A DNA stretch of 64,000 nucleotides from Bacteroidaceae bacterium (GTDB lineage Bacteria; Bacteroidota; Bacteroidia; Bacteroidales; Bacteroidaceae): NCBI GenBank assembly GCA_017547385.1, contig JAFYPU010000017.1:110152-174151 (forward strand). Direction: 5' to 3'. Made by a program: the position numbers and the translations under genes. The notes beneath the pieces were generated by a model. The model made no database searches. It saw only the letters and a list, made by a program, of their open reading frames with translations, and was not told the origin of the DNA. Below are positions 1-8,239 of this stretch, piece by piece (position 1 is the stretch's first letter; the number at the start of each line of letters is the position of its first letter).

Positions 1-2
1 AA

Positions 3-161
3 TTACAGCAGGCGGAATCAGAAGTAACGAATTATGATGCATATCACGAACAGTTCCAAGCGGTGGCCATCATAGCATTGTTATTACTTATTATCGAATT
101 CTTTATCAGAGAAACCGAAAATCCGTTCTTCAACAAGTTTAAACTTTTTCATAAAAGATGA
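3..161 (+). CDS. batB: BatB-type VWA membrane protein, C-terminal end only
   Basis: The window opens inside a reading frame that ends at a TGA overlapping the next start codon (ATGA). The 52 visible residues contain the stretch YHEQFQAVAIIALLLLIIEF, a final transmembrane helix, followed by a short basic tail ending in FKLFHKR. This is how Bacteroidetes BatA/BatB von Willebrand factor A proteins end. BatB is the usual partner immediately before batC and batD. The VWA domain itself lies outside the window, so the identity rests on the C-terminus and gene order. Confidence 0.7.
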   Translation, partial: LQQAESEVTNYDAYHEQFQAVAIIALLLLIIEFFIRETENPFFNKFKLFHKR

Positions 162-826
162 AGCGATACTTATTATTTATATTTCTCCTAATGGGCGTAG
201 CTCATTCTGTTTCATTCTCAGAAGCACAAACAAGAGGATGGAAAATGTTACACATGGGTAACCGCTATTTTAACAAAGGACAATATGCAGAAGCGGAACG
301 ACATTATAATGAAGCTCTTAAAGAAAATCCGCAAGATGTAAGAGCACTCTTTAATTTAGGAGATACTTACTTGGCACAAAATAATGCGCAGGGTGCTATG
401 AAAATGTATGCAGGGGCAGCCAAAAATGAAAGTAACAAGGTGATAAAGGCCATGTCGTTTCATAACATGGGATATATTTACCATAAGAATAATCAGTTGG
501 AAGAAGCGATTAAATATTACAAAGAGGCTTTGCGCAATAATCCCAATGATGATGATACACGTTATAATTTAGCACTTTGTCAAAAACAGTTGAAAGACAA
601 ACAACAGCAGCAACAATCGCAAAGCGAACAAGGGCAAGGTAAAGAAGAGGAGCAACAACCCGAAGAACCGGAACAAAATCCTCAGAAGCAGCAAACCCAA
701 GGGGGAATGTCAAATGAAAATGCTGAACAATTATTGAACCTCTCAAGACAATCGGAAAGAGAAACACGTGAAAGAATTAACAATCAACCACAACCTCGCC
801 GAAAGCAATTTCCTAAAAATTGGTGA
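158..826 (+). CDS. batC: BatC-like TPR protein
   Basis: A 222-residue exported protein. Residues 1-23 are a signal peptide ending near SFSEAQ. At least two to three TPR units follow (about residues 30-140, with motifs such as YFNKGQYAEAERHYNEALKE and HNMGYIYHKNNQLEEAIKYY). Residues 145-180 are a Gln/Glu-rich low-complexity stretch, and the tail is basic. BatC proteins are periplasmic TPR partners of the BatA/BatB VWA proteins, linked to oxygen and oxidative stress tolerance. The start overlaps the upstream stop by 4 nt (ATGA), so the pair is translationally coupled, and batD follows after 37 nt. Confidence 0.85.
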   Translation: MKRYLLFIFLLMGVAHSVSFSEAQTRGWKMLHMGNRYFNKGQYAEAERHYNEALKENPQDVRALFNLGDTYLAQNNAQGAMKMYAGAAKNESNKVIKAMSFHNMGYIYHKNNQLEEAIKYYKEALRNNPNDDDTRYNLALCQKQLKDKQQQQQSQSEQGQGKEEEQQPEEPEQNPQKQQTQGGMSNENAEQLLNLSRQSERETRERINNQPQPRRKQFPKNW

Positions 827-863
827 TTGTCAGTCTGTCTTTTAGTTTATAATTACTAACTCT

Positions 864-3428
864 ATGAATTATCTCAGAATTCTTATTATATTGTGTGCTT
901 TTCCTGTATTATTAATTGCACAAATTCGTTTTACAACCAAAGTTCCTCAAACGGTATTCGTGGAAGAACCTTTTCAAGTTTCTTATGAGGTAAATTCCGC
1001 AGATGTGTCTTCTTTTTCACAACCCACTTTCAATGGGTTGGATTGTCTTAACGGCCCTGCAGTATCAGTGTTTTCCATGAGCGGATCGCATGGCAGTCAG
1101 CAATCGACCACGTACACTTACATGTTGATGGCCACAAAGGCTGGAAGTTATAATATACCCGCAGCAACAGTTTTTATTAATGGAAAAGCATATCGGTCGA
1201 AAGCTCTAACAGTAAAGGTTAAAGAAGATTCGAGAAATTCCAATCAAAATTCATCTCAAAGTCAATCTGCAGGTAAAAATAATAATAACGATTTAGCAGT
1301 TCAACCGGCCGGCAGCAGTATCACAAATCGTGATTTATTCTTGACAGTTACGACTAATAAGCGCAAGGTGTATGAACAAGAACCCGTTGTGCTGACATAT
1401 AAAGTTCACTCAAGAGTGGGAGTGGGTTTGAGAAATGTAATGCCAAAGAAAAAAACTGAGCTTGATGGTTTCCTTACGCAAGAAGTGGAACTTCCTGCAA
1501 ATATAAGCCCCACAACAGCTACGCATAATGGTGTATTATATAAAGAGGGCATTTATAGGCAATATGTTATTTTTCCACAAACAACAGGAACACTCACAAT
1601 ACCCTCTTTAGCTTTTGATTGTGAGGTTTTGCAGCAAAATGTGAGTATTGACGCTGTGGATGCGTTTTTCAATGGTGCCGGTATGTTGAGTGTTCGTGTA
1701 GAACGTACATCACCTGAGATGAAACTTGAAGTTCTGCCATTGCCGTCGCCACGTCCAAACAAATTCTCCGGAGGGGTGGGGAAGTTCTCAATTAGTAGTG
1801 AATTACTTACCTCACAACCCTTAACACATGAGCCTTGTACTTATAGACTCACACTGACTGGGGTTGGAAACTTAAAACTCATTAGTAATCCAAAGATTAC
1901 CTTCCCAGAAGATTTTGAGGCATTTGAACCTAAGATTACTGACGAAACCCAATTGACAGCAGAAGGTATTGCCGGGAAAATAGTTTATGATTATACGTTT
2001 GTGCCCAATAATGAAGGGAGTTATGTTATTCCCGCTACTGAATTCGTATACTTTGACAATGTAGAGAACAAGTATAAAACCATAAAAAGTCAACCGATAG
2101 AATTGACTGTAAAGAAAGGTAAACACTCCGCAGAAGATTGGGAAAAGGAACGTCGTTTTCGAGAAAGCGATATTGCCGCAATCAAAACAACAAAAGGAAA
2201 CTGGTGGAAAAATGGTTTACCTAACTTTTGGGGTAATGCTATTTACTGGAGTGTTTATCTATTGTTGATTATCTTATGTGTTATTATTAAATATCTGCTT
2301 TCAAAACATATCAAACGTAAGGCAGATATAGTAGGACGTAAAAGTAAAAAAGCAGGAAAGCTTGCACTGAAAAAATTGTCTGAGACTAAAACTTTAATTT
2401 CACATTCTGAGAATAATACTTTTTATATATCAGTGGCAGATGCAATCAATGAATATCTGAGAAATAAATACTCACTTTCATCAGCTGAACTTTCATGCGA
2501 AAAAATCACGACTGTTTTGAAAGAAAATAAATGTAACGAAAAGGTGATACAAAGTCTGAAAGAAGTAATGGATACATGCGAATACGCTCAGTTTGCGCCC
2601 AGTTCTGATATCGAACGTCAGCATCTTCTTCAGAAGGCGGTTGAAATAATTAATCAATTGGAAAATAAAGTATCTACATCAAAACGATTTTTTTCTTTCT
2701 GTTTAATAGCTTTCTTTTTTCTGTTTAGCTTAAACTTGATGGCTAATCAAAAAAGTCTGGGAGATAGTGCTTACAATAAGAAAAACTACGTCGAAGCAGT
2801 AACTCACTATGAATCTGCACTAAAACAGGATAGCAATTCAACTATATACTATAATTTGGGATGCGCTTATTATCGGTTGGAGCAGCTGCCGCAAACAATT
2901 CTTAATTTTGAACGTGCGCTGCGCCTTAATCCTGCTGATGAAAATACACGTTTCAATCTTGAAATATGTCGCCATCGCATCGTTGATCGCTTTAACCGAG
3001 CGGATGAAATGTTTTTTGCCACCTATTTAAAAGAACTGATAGCTACTCGTTCTTCCGGACAGTGGGGATTCTTGGCTTTATGGCTGTTTGTTTGTACACT
3101 TGTGCTTTTTGAAGTTTATTGGTTGGGAAGAAAAGTTTGGTTGCGAAAACTAACTTTTTTCACTGCCCTCATCGCATTTTTGTTCTGCATTTCATTCAAT
3201 ATATTTGCTGGTATTCAGCATCACACAGCGCAATCTCAAACAAAAGCTGTGGTCTTTACTAAAGACAACGTGTATAACAGTTCAACCGATGGTGCCAAAG
3301 CGTTAAGAGAAATCAATCCCGGAACCACTTTAATCATAACTGATATAAAGGTAAATGGTTGGTATGGCATCACGCTACCTGATGGCACAGAAGGGTGGGT
3401 GAGACGTAGATCTGTCAAAACAGTTTAA
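864..3428 (+). CDS. batD: BatD-BatE fusion protein (BatD oxygen-tolerance domain, TPR, SH3)
   Basis: This 854-residue protein is longer than usual for BatD. Residues 1-20 are a signal peptide. The BatD beta-rich periplasmic region runs to about residue 450, a transmembrane helix lies near 455-480, and a cytoplasmic C-terminal BatD region reaches about 600. A second hydrophobic, signal-peptide-like segment starts at K607 (FFSFCLIAFFFLFSLNLMAN). It is followed by TPR units (about 630-710), two transmembrane helices (about 730-785) and a bacterial SH3-like domain (about 795-854, ending GWYGITLPDGTEGWVRRRSV). That second half is the architecture of BatE, normally a separate gene. The gene is the last of the Bat cluster and is followed by a strong terminator. 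The fusion could be real or could reflect an error in the T7 run at the junction (2688-2694). Confidence 0.85.
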   Translation: MNYLRILIILCAFPVLLIAQIRFTTKVPQTVFVEEPFQVSYEVNSADVSSFSQPTFNGLDCLNGPAVSVFSMSGSHGSQQSTTYTYMLMATKAGSYNIPAATVFINGKAYRSKALTVKVKEDSRNSNQNSSQSQSAGKNNNNDLAVQPAGSSITNRDLFLTVTTNKRKVYEQEPVVLTYKVHSRVGVGLRNVMPKKKTELDGFLTQEVELPANISPTTATHNGVLYKEGIYRQYVIFPQTTGTLTIPSLAFDCEVLQQNVSIDAVDAFFNGAGMLSVRVERTSPEMKLEVLPLPSPRPNKFSGGVGKFSISSELLTSQPLTHEPCTYRLTLTGVGNLKLISNPKITFPEDFEAFEPKITDETQLTAEGIAGKIVYDYTFVPNNEGSYVIPATEFVYFDNVENKYKTIKSQPIELTVKKGKHSAEDWEKERRFRESDIAAIKTTKGNWWKNGLPNFWGNAIYWSVYLLLIILCVIIKYLLSKHIKRKADIVGRKSKKAGKLALKKLSETKTLISHSENNTFYISVADAINEYLRNKYSLSSAELSCEKITTVLKENKCNEKVIQSLKEVMDTCEYAQFAPSSDIERQHLLQKAVEIINQLENKVSTSKRFFSFCLIAFFFLFSLNLMANQKSLGDSAYNKKNYVEAVTHYESALKQDSNSTIYYNLGCAYYRLEQLPQTILNFERALRLNPADENTRFNLEICRHRIVDRFNRADEMFFATYLKELIATRSSGQWGFLALWLFVCTLVLFEVYWLGRKVWLRKLTFFTALIAFLFCISFNIFAGIQHHTAQSQTKAVVFTKDNVYNSSTDGAKALREINPGTTLIITDIKVNGWYGITLPDGTEGWVRRRSVKTV

Positions 3429-3465
3429 AGCCACATCCATCTGTCCCTTATAATTAGAAAAAGCC

Positions 3466-3502
3466 AACTGCCGCCTTTCTTACCCGAAGGCGGCAGTTTT
3501 TT
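3466..3502 (+). terminator. Rho-independent terminator after the Bat cluster
   Basis: A perfect 12-bp stem (AACTGCCGCCTT with AAGGCGGCAGTT) surrounds a 9-nt loop and is followed by a T run. It sits 38 nt after the batDE stop and ends the Bat transcript. Confidence 0.9.
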
Positions 3503-3536
3503 CAACATCTAGTTTTTTTAACAAAGCTTTATCCAC

Positions 3537-3544
3537 TATCTTTG
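3537..3544 (+). promoter_or_regulatory. Bacteroidetes -7 box for the PAP2 gene
   Basis: TATCTTTG matches the -7 consensus TAnnTTTG of the Bacteroidetes housekeeping sigma factor. It lies 50 nt before the ATG at 3595, in the short gap after the terminator. No clear TTTG is found at the -33 position. Confidence 0.6.
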
Positions 3545-3594
3545 CAGACAAATAGACAATTACATAAGACGTATCAGTCTAAATCAAAGACAAT

Positions 3595-4272
3595 ATGATG
3601 GACATCTTAAGCTTAGACACACAACTTACCTTACTTATCAATGGAAGCGATTCGGCTTTTGTCGACGGAATAGCTTGGTATGCTACACGCACCATTACAT
3701 GGATATTTATGGCTGTAGTGCTATTATATATCATCATTCGCAATAGTAAAGTACCAACATCTATCTTTATCATCATTGGCCTGGCGCTGTCCGTTCTCTT
3801 GGCTGATCAGGTAGCTTCAGGTATCTTCAAACCATTGGTTCAACGCTTTCGGCCCACACACGATCCCAATTTAGCTGGCCTCATCGACACTGTAAATGGA
3901 TACAAGGGCGGTCGTTATGGTTTCTTTAGCAGTCATGCATCCAACACCTTTGCAATAGCTACGTTCGTAACCTTGCTTATACGCAACAAATGGGTTGCAC
4001 TGACAGCTTATACCTTCGCGCTTATCAATTGCTGGACACGTGTATATCTTGGTGTGCATTTCGTAGGCGACATATTGGCAGGTATCGCATTCGGACTTTT
4101 GTCCGGATGGTTCTGCTACCAACTGTTCTGTAAGATAGACGCACATTTCACAAAGCATAATGCACTCCGTTCCACCTCAAATAGTGTTATATCATGCTCG
4201 CTGCAGGACATCGTATTTTTTGTTAGCTCTTTCATTCTAACCTTAATTTATATAGTTGTCCGCGCCTTATAA
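3595..4272 (+). CDS. PAP2-family membrane phosphatase
   Basis: A 225-residue integral membrane protein with five to six predicted helices. The three phosphatase signature segments are present in order: K-x(6)-RP in KPLVQRFRP (residues about 82-90), SSHAS in place of the usual PSGH (about 115), and TRVYLGVHFVGD (about 150-161), which supplies the catalytic His and Asp. Such enzymes remove phosphate from lipid phosphates such as undecaprenyl-PP or phosphatidylglycerol-P, or from lipid A. The substrate cannot be told from the sequence. The gene stands alone behind its own promoter. An ATG one codon downstream is an alternative start. Confidence 0.85.
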   Translation: MMDILSLDTQLTLLINGSDSAFVDGIAWYATRTITWIFMAVVLLYIIIRNSKVPTSIFIIIGLALSVLLADQVASGIFKPLVQRFRPTHDPNLAGLIDTVNGYKGGRYGFFSSHASNTFAIATFVTLLIRNKWVALTAYTFALINCWTRVYLGVHFVGDILAGIAFGLLSGWFCYQLFCKIDAHFTKHNALRSTSNSVISCSLQDIVFFVSSFILTLIYIVVRAL

Positions 4273-4667
4273 TAAGAGATCACCGATTCGCTAAGCAAAA
4301 ATTTTCTTCGCTATAGGGGATAAGTATTTTGAGATTTGAAAATGATATTAAACATAATATAAATACGTGCGGCATATGACCAAATTTTTAATATGTATCT
4401 GTAGGATTGGATATTAGGTTTATTTTATTTGAGCTTTTGTGTAGAATTGTAGGCTCGGCTATTTAAAATCTGTAACAAGTGTTTTCAAGTTCGGATGTGG
4501 TATTTTCGAAGGCGATTATAGTAAATGAGGTTGATATATCCGTGTTTGGGGATTATCATTGAGTAGAAATGATTTTTGTAAAAATTGCTTTGATGCTTTG
4601 TTGGCCAAGGCTCTTACAGTATCTTTGCATTATTTCAATGACATTTGTTTGCTTAAAAACATGGTAA
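4273..4667. other. Intergenic region, AT-rich, with the sugar-cassette promoter at its right end
   Basis: About 400 bp without a convincing coding frame. Its only clear element is a promoter near the right end: TTTG at 4597-4600, 19 nt, then TATCTTTG at 4620-4627, matching the Bacteroidetes -33/-7 consensus at the usual spacing. It points into the amino-sugar cassette. No terminator hairpin with a T run was seen after the PAP2 gene. Confidence 0.7.
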
Positions 4668-4697
4668 TTGGTTGAATGTTATTATAATTCACAAGCT

Positions 4698-5150
4698 ATG
4701 GCCTTTGATATAGAAATTCAAACATACAGTAACTCATTTCCTACGAACTGTCAGTTGATTGATTTTCCGCAATATAAAGATGCTAGAGGCAGTTTGTGCG
4801 TTGCTGAAAACGGTCAAAAAAATATCCCTATGGAGATTGGCCGTGTCTTCTGGATTTCTAATGTTCCTGAAAACAGCAACCGCGGAGAGCATGCCCATCG
4901 CACATGTTCGGAAATCATTGTGCCGGTTTGTGGCAGTTTTGAAGTTGAATTGACAGATGGAATTCGAAAAGTATCAGTAAGAATGGATAATCCAGCGCAA
5001 GGCTTGCTGATTGGCCCTATGGTTTGGTGCAGATTATTTCATTTCAGTGCAGATGCTGTTTGTTTGTGTTTAGCTTCCGGAAAATACGATTCAGAAGGCT
5101 ATATCAATCATTTTGAGGATTTCATAAAGGAAATTAAAAAATGCCGATGA
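4698..5150 (+). CDS. FdtA/QdtA-type cupin (dTDP-4-keto-6-deoxyhexose 3,4-ketoisomerase)
   Basis: A 150-residue single-domain cupin of the WxcM/FdtA family. The active-site signature NRGEHAHRT (His65, His67) follows RVFWISNVPENS, and the cupin strand SFEVELTDG comes after it. Family members move the keto group of dTDP-6-deoxy-4-hexulose from C4 to C3, which prepares it for transamination. A TTG 30 nt upstream would also be in frame, but the ATG at 4698 fits the family N-terminus better and leaves a leader of about 65 nt after the promoter. It overlaps the acyltransferase gene and is the first of three coupled genes. The residues that separate FdtA (fucose) from QdtA (quinovose) products were not assigned. 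Confidence 0.85.
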   Translation: MAFDIEIQTYSNSFPTNCQLIDFPQYKDARGSLCVAENGQKNIPMEIGRVFWISNVPENSNRGEHAHRTCSEIIVPVCGSFEVELTDGIRKVSVRMDNPAQGLLIGPMVWCRLFHFSADAVCLCLASGKYDSEGYINHFEDFIKEIKKCR

Positions 5151-6136
5151 AATGTGTAGTTTATAGTTCGCAGTATAAAGATGTATGGAATGATACCGTG
5201 CATCGTTCACGTAATGCTACGTTTCTGCATATACGTGATTATATGGATTATCATGCTGATCGTTTCGTAGATGCTTCATTGCTGTTCTTTAATGACAAGG
5301 GAAAATGCATTGCCTGTTTACCTGCAACTTTTCAGGAAGAAACTGCAACTATTTCTTCACATGCAGGTCTCACTTATGGTGGACTTTTGTTGACTCCGGA
5401 AGCAACTTCGGATGCTGTACGTCAAATACTGATTCTCACGGCCGAACATTTTTTATCTATAGGATATAATCGTCTAATTTTTAAACCAGTTCCGCATATT
5501 TATCATAGTATTCCTGCAGAAGAAGATTTGTATTGGCTTTTTCGTGCAGGTGCAGAGATTAATGCACGTTCAGTTTCTACAACTATTTCCTTGTTGCACC
5601 CTCTCCCACTCTCTACATTGCGTCGTCGCAAAGTAGCTCAAGCTAACAAAATTCCGTTTGTTGCTGATTTGAACGCAACGGCAAATTTTGCTGAGTGGCA
5701 ATCTTTTTGGGACATACTGCATGAGGTGTTGGTTATGCGCCATAACACAGTTCCGGTTCATAGCTATGAGGAAATAATGAAACTACGCGAAAAGTTTCCA
5801 CAAGAAATTCGCCTTTTCACCGTTAAAGATAATAACTCGCAAGTTGTTGGCGGCTGTGTTGTCTTCGAGACTGAAACTACTGCACATGTTCAGTATATCG
5901 CGGCCAACGAATTAGGAAGAAATGGTGGTGCGTTGGATTTACTTTTCTCCGAACTTATCTCATATTATTGTAAGCGAGGAAAGATCTACTTCGATTTCGG
6001 GATTTCCACAGAACAAGGTGGAAGATTCCTCAATGAAGGGTTGATTTTTCAAAAAGAAGGTTTTGGCGGACGTGCTGTGTGTTATGATATTTATGAAGTG
6101 GATTTAAAAAAATTGCAAGCAATAGGAGAACAATGA
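5147..6136 (+). CDS. FemAB/GNAT-like acyltransferase, probable amino-sugar N-acyltransferase
   Basis: A 329-residue cytoplasmic protein with the FemAB/GNAT look: a central segment RLFTVKDNNSQVVGGCVVFE, then AHVQYIAANELGRNGGALDLLF and YFDFGISTEQGGRFLNEGL near the C-terminus (residues about 225-300). Related proteins occur in Bacteroidetes polysaccharide loci between a 3,4-ketoisomerase and an aminotransferase. The inferred role is N-acylation of the 3-amino sugar. In the classical pathway that step is done by a left-handed beta-helix enzyme (FdtC/QdtC), so this would be a different fold for the same step. The ATG at 5147 overlaps the preceding stop (ATGA); an in-frame ATG at 5141 is also possible. 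Confidence 0.65.
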   Translation: MKCVVYSSQYKDVWNDTVHRSRNATFLHIRDYMDYHADRFVDASLLFFNDKGKCIACLPATFQEETATISSHAGLTYGGLLLTPEATSDAVRQILILTAEHFLSIGYNRLIFKPVPHIYHSIPAEEDLYWLFRAGAEINARSVSTTISLLHPLPLSTLRRRKVAQANKIPFVADLNATANFAEWQSFWDILHEVLVMRHNTVPVHSYEEIMKLREKFPQEIRLFTVKDNNSQVVGGCVVFETETTAHVQYIAANELGRNGGALDLLFSELISYYCKRGKIYFDFGISTEQGGRFLNEGLIFQKEGFGGRAVCYDIYEVDLKKLQAIGEQ

Positions 6137-7257
6137 AACAATCTGTTCCTTTTCTTAATTTACAAGGCATAACACAGCGGCATCAAACTGAAATCTCTGA
6201 GGCCGTCCAGCAAGTAATATCCTCCGGTTGGTATCTGAATGGAGAAAGTCTGGCACGTTTCGAAGCGAAGTTTGCTCGATATTGTGGAGTGCAATGGTGT
6301 GTGGGTGTGTCCAATGGATTGGATGCCTTAACCCTTGTATTGACTGCTCTCAAGCAACTGAAAGGTTGGTCCGACGACGCAGAAGTAATTCTGCCTGCAC
6401 ACACATTTATTGCTACGGCTTTGGCGGTTACGCGTGCCGGACTTCGACCTGTGTTCTGCGATGTTTCCGAACAAAATTATTTGATGCATGTTTCTACGAT
6501 AGCATCATGCATCACTCCCCAAACTCGAGCTTTGTTGCCGGTTCACCTCTATGGACAGATGTGCAACATGCCGGAAATCATGAAATTGGCCGATGAATAC
6601 GGCATAGATGTTGTGGAAGATGCAGCTCAAGCACATGGGGCAAAGTCTCAGGAGCAGAAAGCCGGGGCATGGGGCACTGCGGCAGCCTATAGCTTTTATC
6701 CTGGTAAGAATTTGGGGGCCTTGGGTGATGCCGGTGCCGTGGTTACCCGTGATGCGGCTTTGGCCGAGCGCGTAAGAGCTTTAGCGAATTATGGAGCAAC
6801 GCAGAAATATCATCATGAATTTGTGGGTTGCAACTGCCGTATGGATGAAATTCAAGCAGCCATTCTGTCGGTGAAATTGGACTTTTTGGATGCTGACAAC
6901 GAGCACCGTCGAGAACTCGCATCGCTGTATGCGCAACATATACATCATCCGGAAATTGTGCTACCCTACTCCGGAGAGACAGACGAAAGCGTATTTCATA
7001 TCTATCCCATTTTCTGTGAACGTAGAGAGGCTTTGCAAAAACACTTAGAACGTTGTGGCGTTTCCACATTGGTTCACTACCCTATTCCCTTGCATCGACA
7101 AAACGCTTACAAGGATTTGCCGGCTTGCAGTTGCCCGGTAGCCGAACGCTTGGCCGATACGGAATTAAGTCTTCCCATCAGTCCTATATTGACAAAGGAA
7201 GAAGTACTCTATGTATGCGAAGCTGTCAATTCGTTCAGAGGAAAGCCATGCCGCTGA
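6133..7257 (+). CDS. DegT/DnrJ/EryC1/StrS sugar aminotransferase
   Basis: A 374-residue PLP-dependent type I-fold enzyme. The catalytic lysine is K192 in SFYPGKNLGALGDAG, and the PLP-ring-stacking and aspartate motif is VVEDAAQAHGA (Asp163). The N-terminal VPFLNLQGITQRHQTEI and the segment NCRMDEIQAAILSVKL are typical of FdtB/QdtB and related 3-keto-sugar aminotransferases. It overlaps the acyltransferase by 4 nt, so ketoisomerase, acyltransferase and aminotransferase form one coupled operon for a dTDP-3-acylamino-3,6-dideoxyhexose used in surface glycans. The dTDP-glucose synthase and dehydratase that feed it are not in the window. A terminator follows the gene. Confidence 0.9.
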   Translation: MKQSVPFLNLQGITQRHQTEISEAVQQVISSGWYLNGESLARFEAKFARYCGVQWCVGVSNGLDALTLVLTALKQLKGWSDDAEVILPAHTFIATALAVTRAGLRPVFCDVSEQNYLMHVSTIASCITPQTRALLPVHLYGQMCNMPEIMKLADEYGIDVVEDAAQAHGAKSQEQKAGAWGTAAAYSFYPGKNLGALGDAGAVVTRDAALAERVRALANYGATQKYHHEFVGCNCRMDEIQAAILSVKLDFLDADNEHRRELASLYAQHIHHPEIVLPYSGETDESVFHIYPIFCERREALQKHLERCGVSTLVHYPIPLHRQNAYKDLPACSCPVAERLADTELSLPISPILTKEEVLYVCEAVNSFRGKPCR

Positions 7258-7303
7258 TGTGATGAAAGTTTCCTAAGCCTTATTTTATTGTATAAAGAAA
7301 AGC

Positions 7304-7346
7304 AATCGGGGAAATCCGTCATTTGTTTGGATTTCCCCGATTTGTT
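7304..7346. terminator. Bidirectional terminator between convergent genes
   Basis: A 14-bp stem (AATCGGGGAAATCC pairing with GGATTTCCCCGATT) with an 11-nt loop lies between the aminotransferase (plus) and the Spy-like gene (minus). T-rich sequence flanks it on both strands, so it can serve both transcripts. Confidence 0.85.
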
Positions 7347-7848
7347 ATTTAACTTTTCCGTCAAACACTTGTTTGGAAAATTTTCGGTCTGCGGAAAGAA
7401 TTTTGATAATTTTAGATGCACATAATTTCTTTCTCCATTTCTTGTAATAGGTAATTTCAAGATCAGTACTTTGTCTGCGCAGTTTTCCGATTTGTTCCAA
7501 ATACTCATCACACTGTTTTTCCGTGTGTGTTCCCTGTTCCATTTCTTTGGAAATCTTGTGCATGCTGCGACGAATTGCACGCTGTTTTTGTTTTAGTTCG
7601 TGAAAGAGTGGAAAGAAGAAACTAGCTTCTGTCTGCGACAATCCTGCATGTTGTGTGATGAAAGCTTCTTGTTTTCGTTTCAGTTCTTGCCAATCCATTC
7701 GGTAGCGCGGTTTTCTGGGATTCTGTTGCACATGTGTGTCGGAACAAGGTTCGATTATCTGCGAAGCGTGCGTGGGATGAGCATAGCTAAACATAAATAA
7801 AAGAACGGCTCCTCCCAATTTTAACAATGTGTACTTACTCTGTAGCAT
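7345..7848 (-). CDS. Spy/CpxP-like periplasmic protein
   Basis: A 167-residue exported protein with a signal peptide (about residues 1-29, cleaved near THAS). The rest is highly charged and helical, with the segment GLSQTEASFFFPLFHELKQK and many Lys/Arg/Glu residues. This resembles the helical, LTxxQ-related periplasmic proteins of the Spy/CpxP group that are often encoded behind ECF sigma factors in Bacteroidetes. It overlaps the end of the upstream membrane-protein gene by 14 nt. A role in envelope stress sensing or chaperoning is an inference from composition and context. Confidence 0.6.
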   Translation of the reverse strand: MLQSKYTLLKLGGAVLLFMFSYAHPTHASQIIEPCSDTHVQQNPRKPRYRMDWQELKRKQEAFITQHAGLSQTEASFFFPLFHELKQKQRAIRRSMHKISKEMEQGTHTEKQCDEYLEQIGKLRRQSTDLEITYYKKWRKKLCASKIIKILSADRKFSKQVFDGKVK

Positions 7849-8194
7849 AGTCGTAGATAGTTTCGTTGTCGAGTACTAAATAATCGTAAACACTTTCGAT
7901 GTTTCTGTCCGATATATCCTGCGTTATTTTTATTTCGGTAGCTGAATTTTCGCTAACAGAGGGAAGACTTTCGGGAGGTAAACCGACGATGACTAATGCC
8001 AAGATAACGGCAGCGGCAACTCCCACGAACGGCAATACGTGCCACAAGGGTTTCACTGAAGTTTTCCTTGTGGTTTGCACAGTTGTGCCAGGAGAAGCAA
8101 TGCGTTTCATAACGTTGCTCTCAAGGCTTTCAAAATATCCTTCGGGCACTTTGAAAGGACTGTGTTGATTATTGTTGTATTCCGATAAGGACAT
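7835..8194 (-). CDS. Single-TM membrane protein next to an ECF sigma factor, candidate anti-sigma factor
   Basis: A 119-residue protein. The N-terminal cytoplasmic part contains FKVPEGYFESLESNVMKRI, a motif shared by many small Bacteroidetes proteins encoded after ECF sigma genes. One transmembrane helix follows at about residues 50-70 (VLPFVGVAAAVILALVIVGL), then an acidic periplasmic tail of about 45 residues. No zinc-finger anti-sigma (HxxxCxxC) motif is present. Its position between a sigma factor and a Spy-like protein suggests it holds or tunes the sigma factor at the membrane. This is inferred, not shown by a recognised domain. Confidence 0.6.
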   Translation of the reverse strand: MSLSEYNNNQHSPFKVPEGYFESLESNVMKRIASPGTTVQTTRKTSVKPLWHVLPFVGVAAAVILALVIVGLPPESLPSVSENSATEIKITQDISDRNIESVYDYLVLDNETIYDYATE

Positions 8195-8239
8195 ATCGTT
8201 TGGGTTTATGCTTTTTAGATGTTGGAAGTTTCATTTGGT

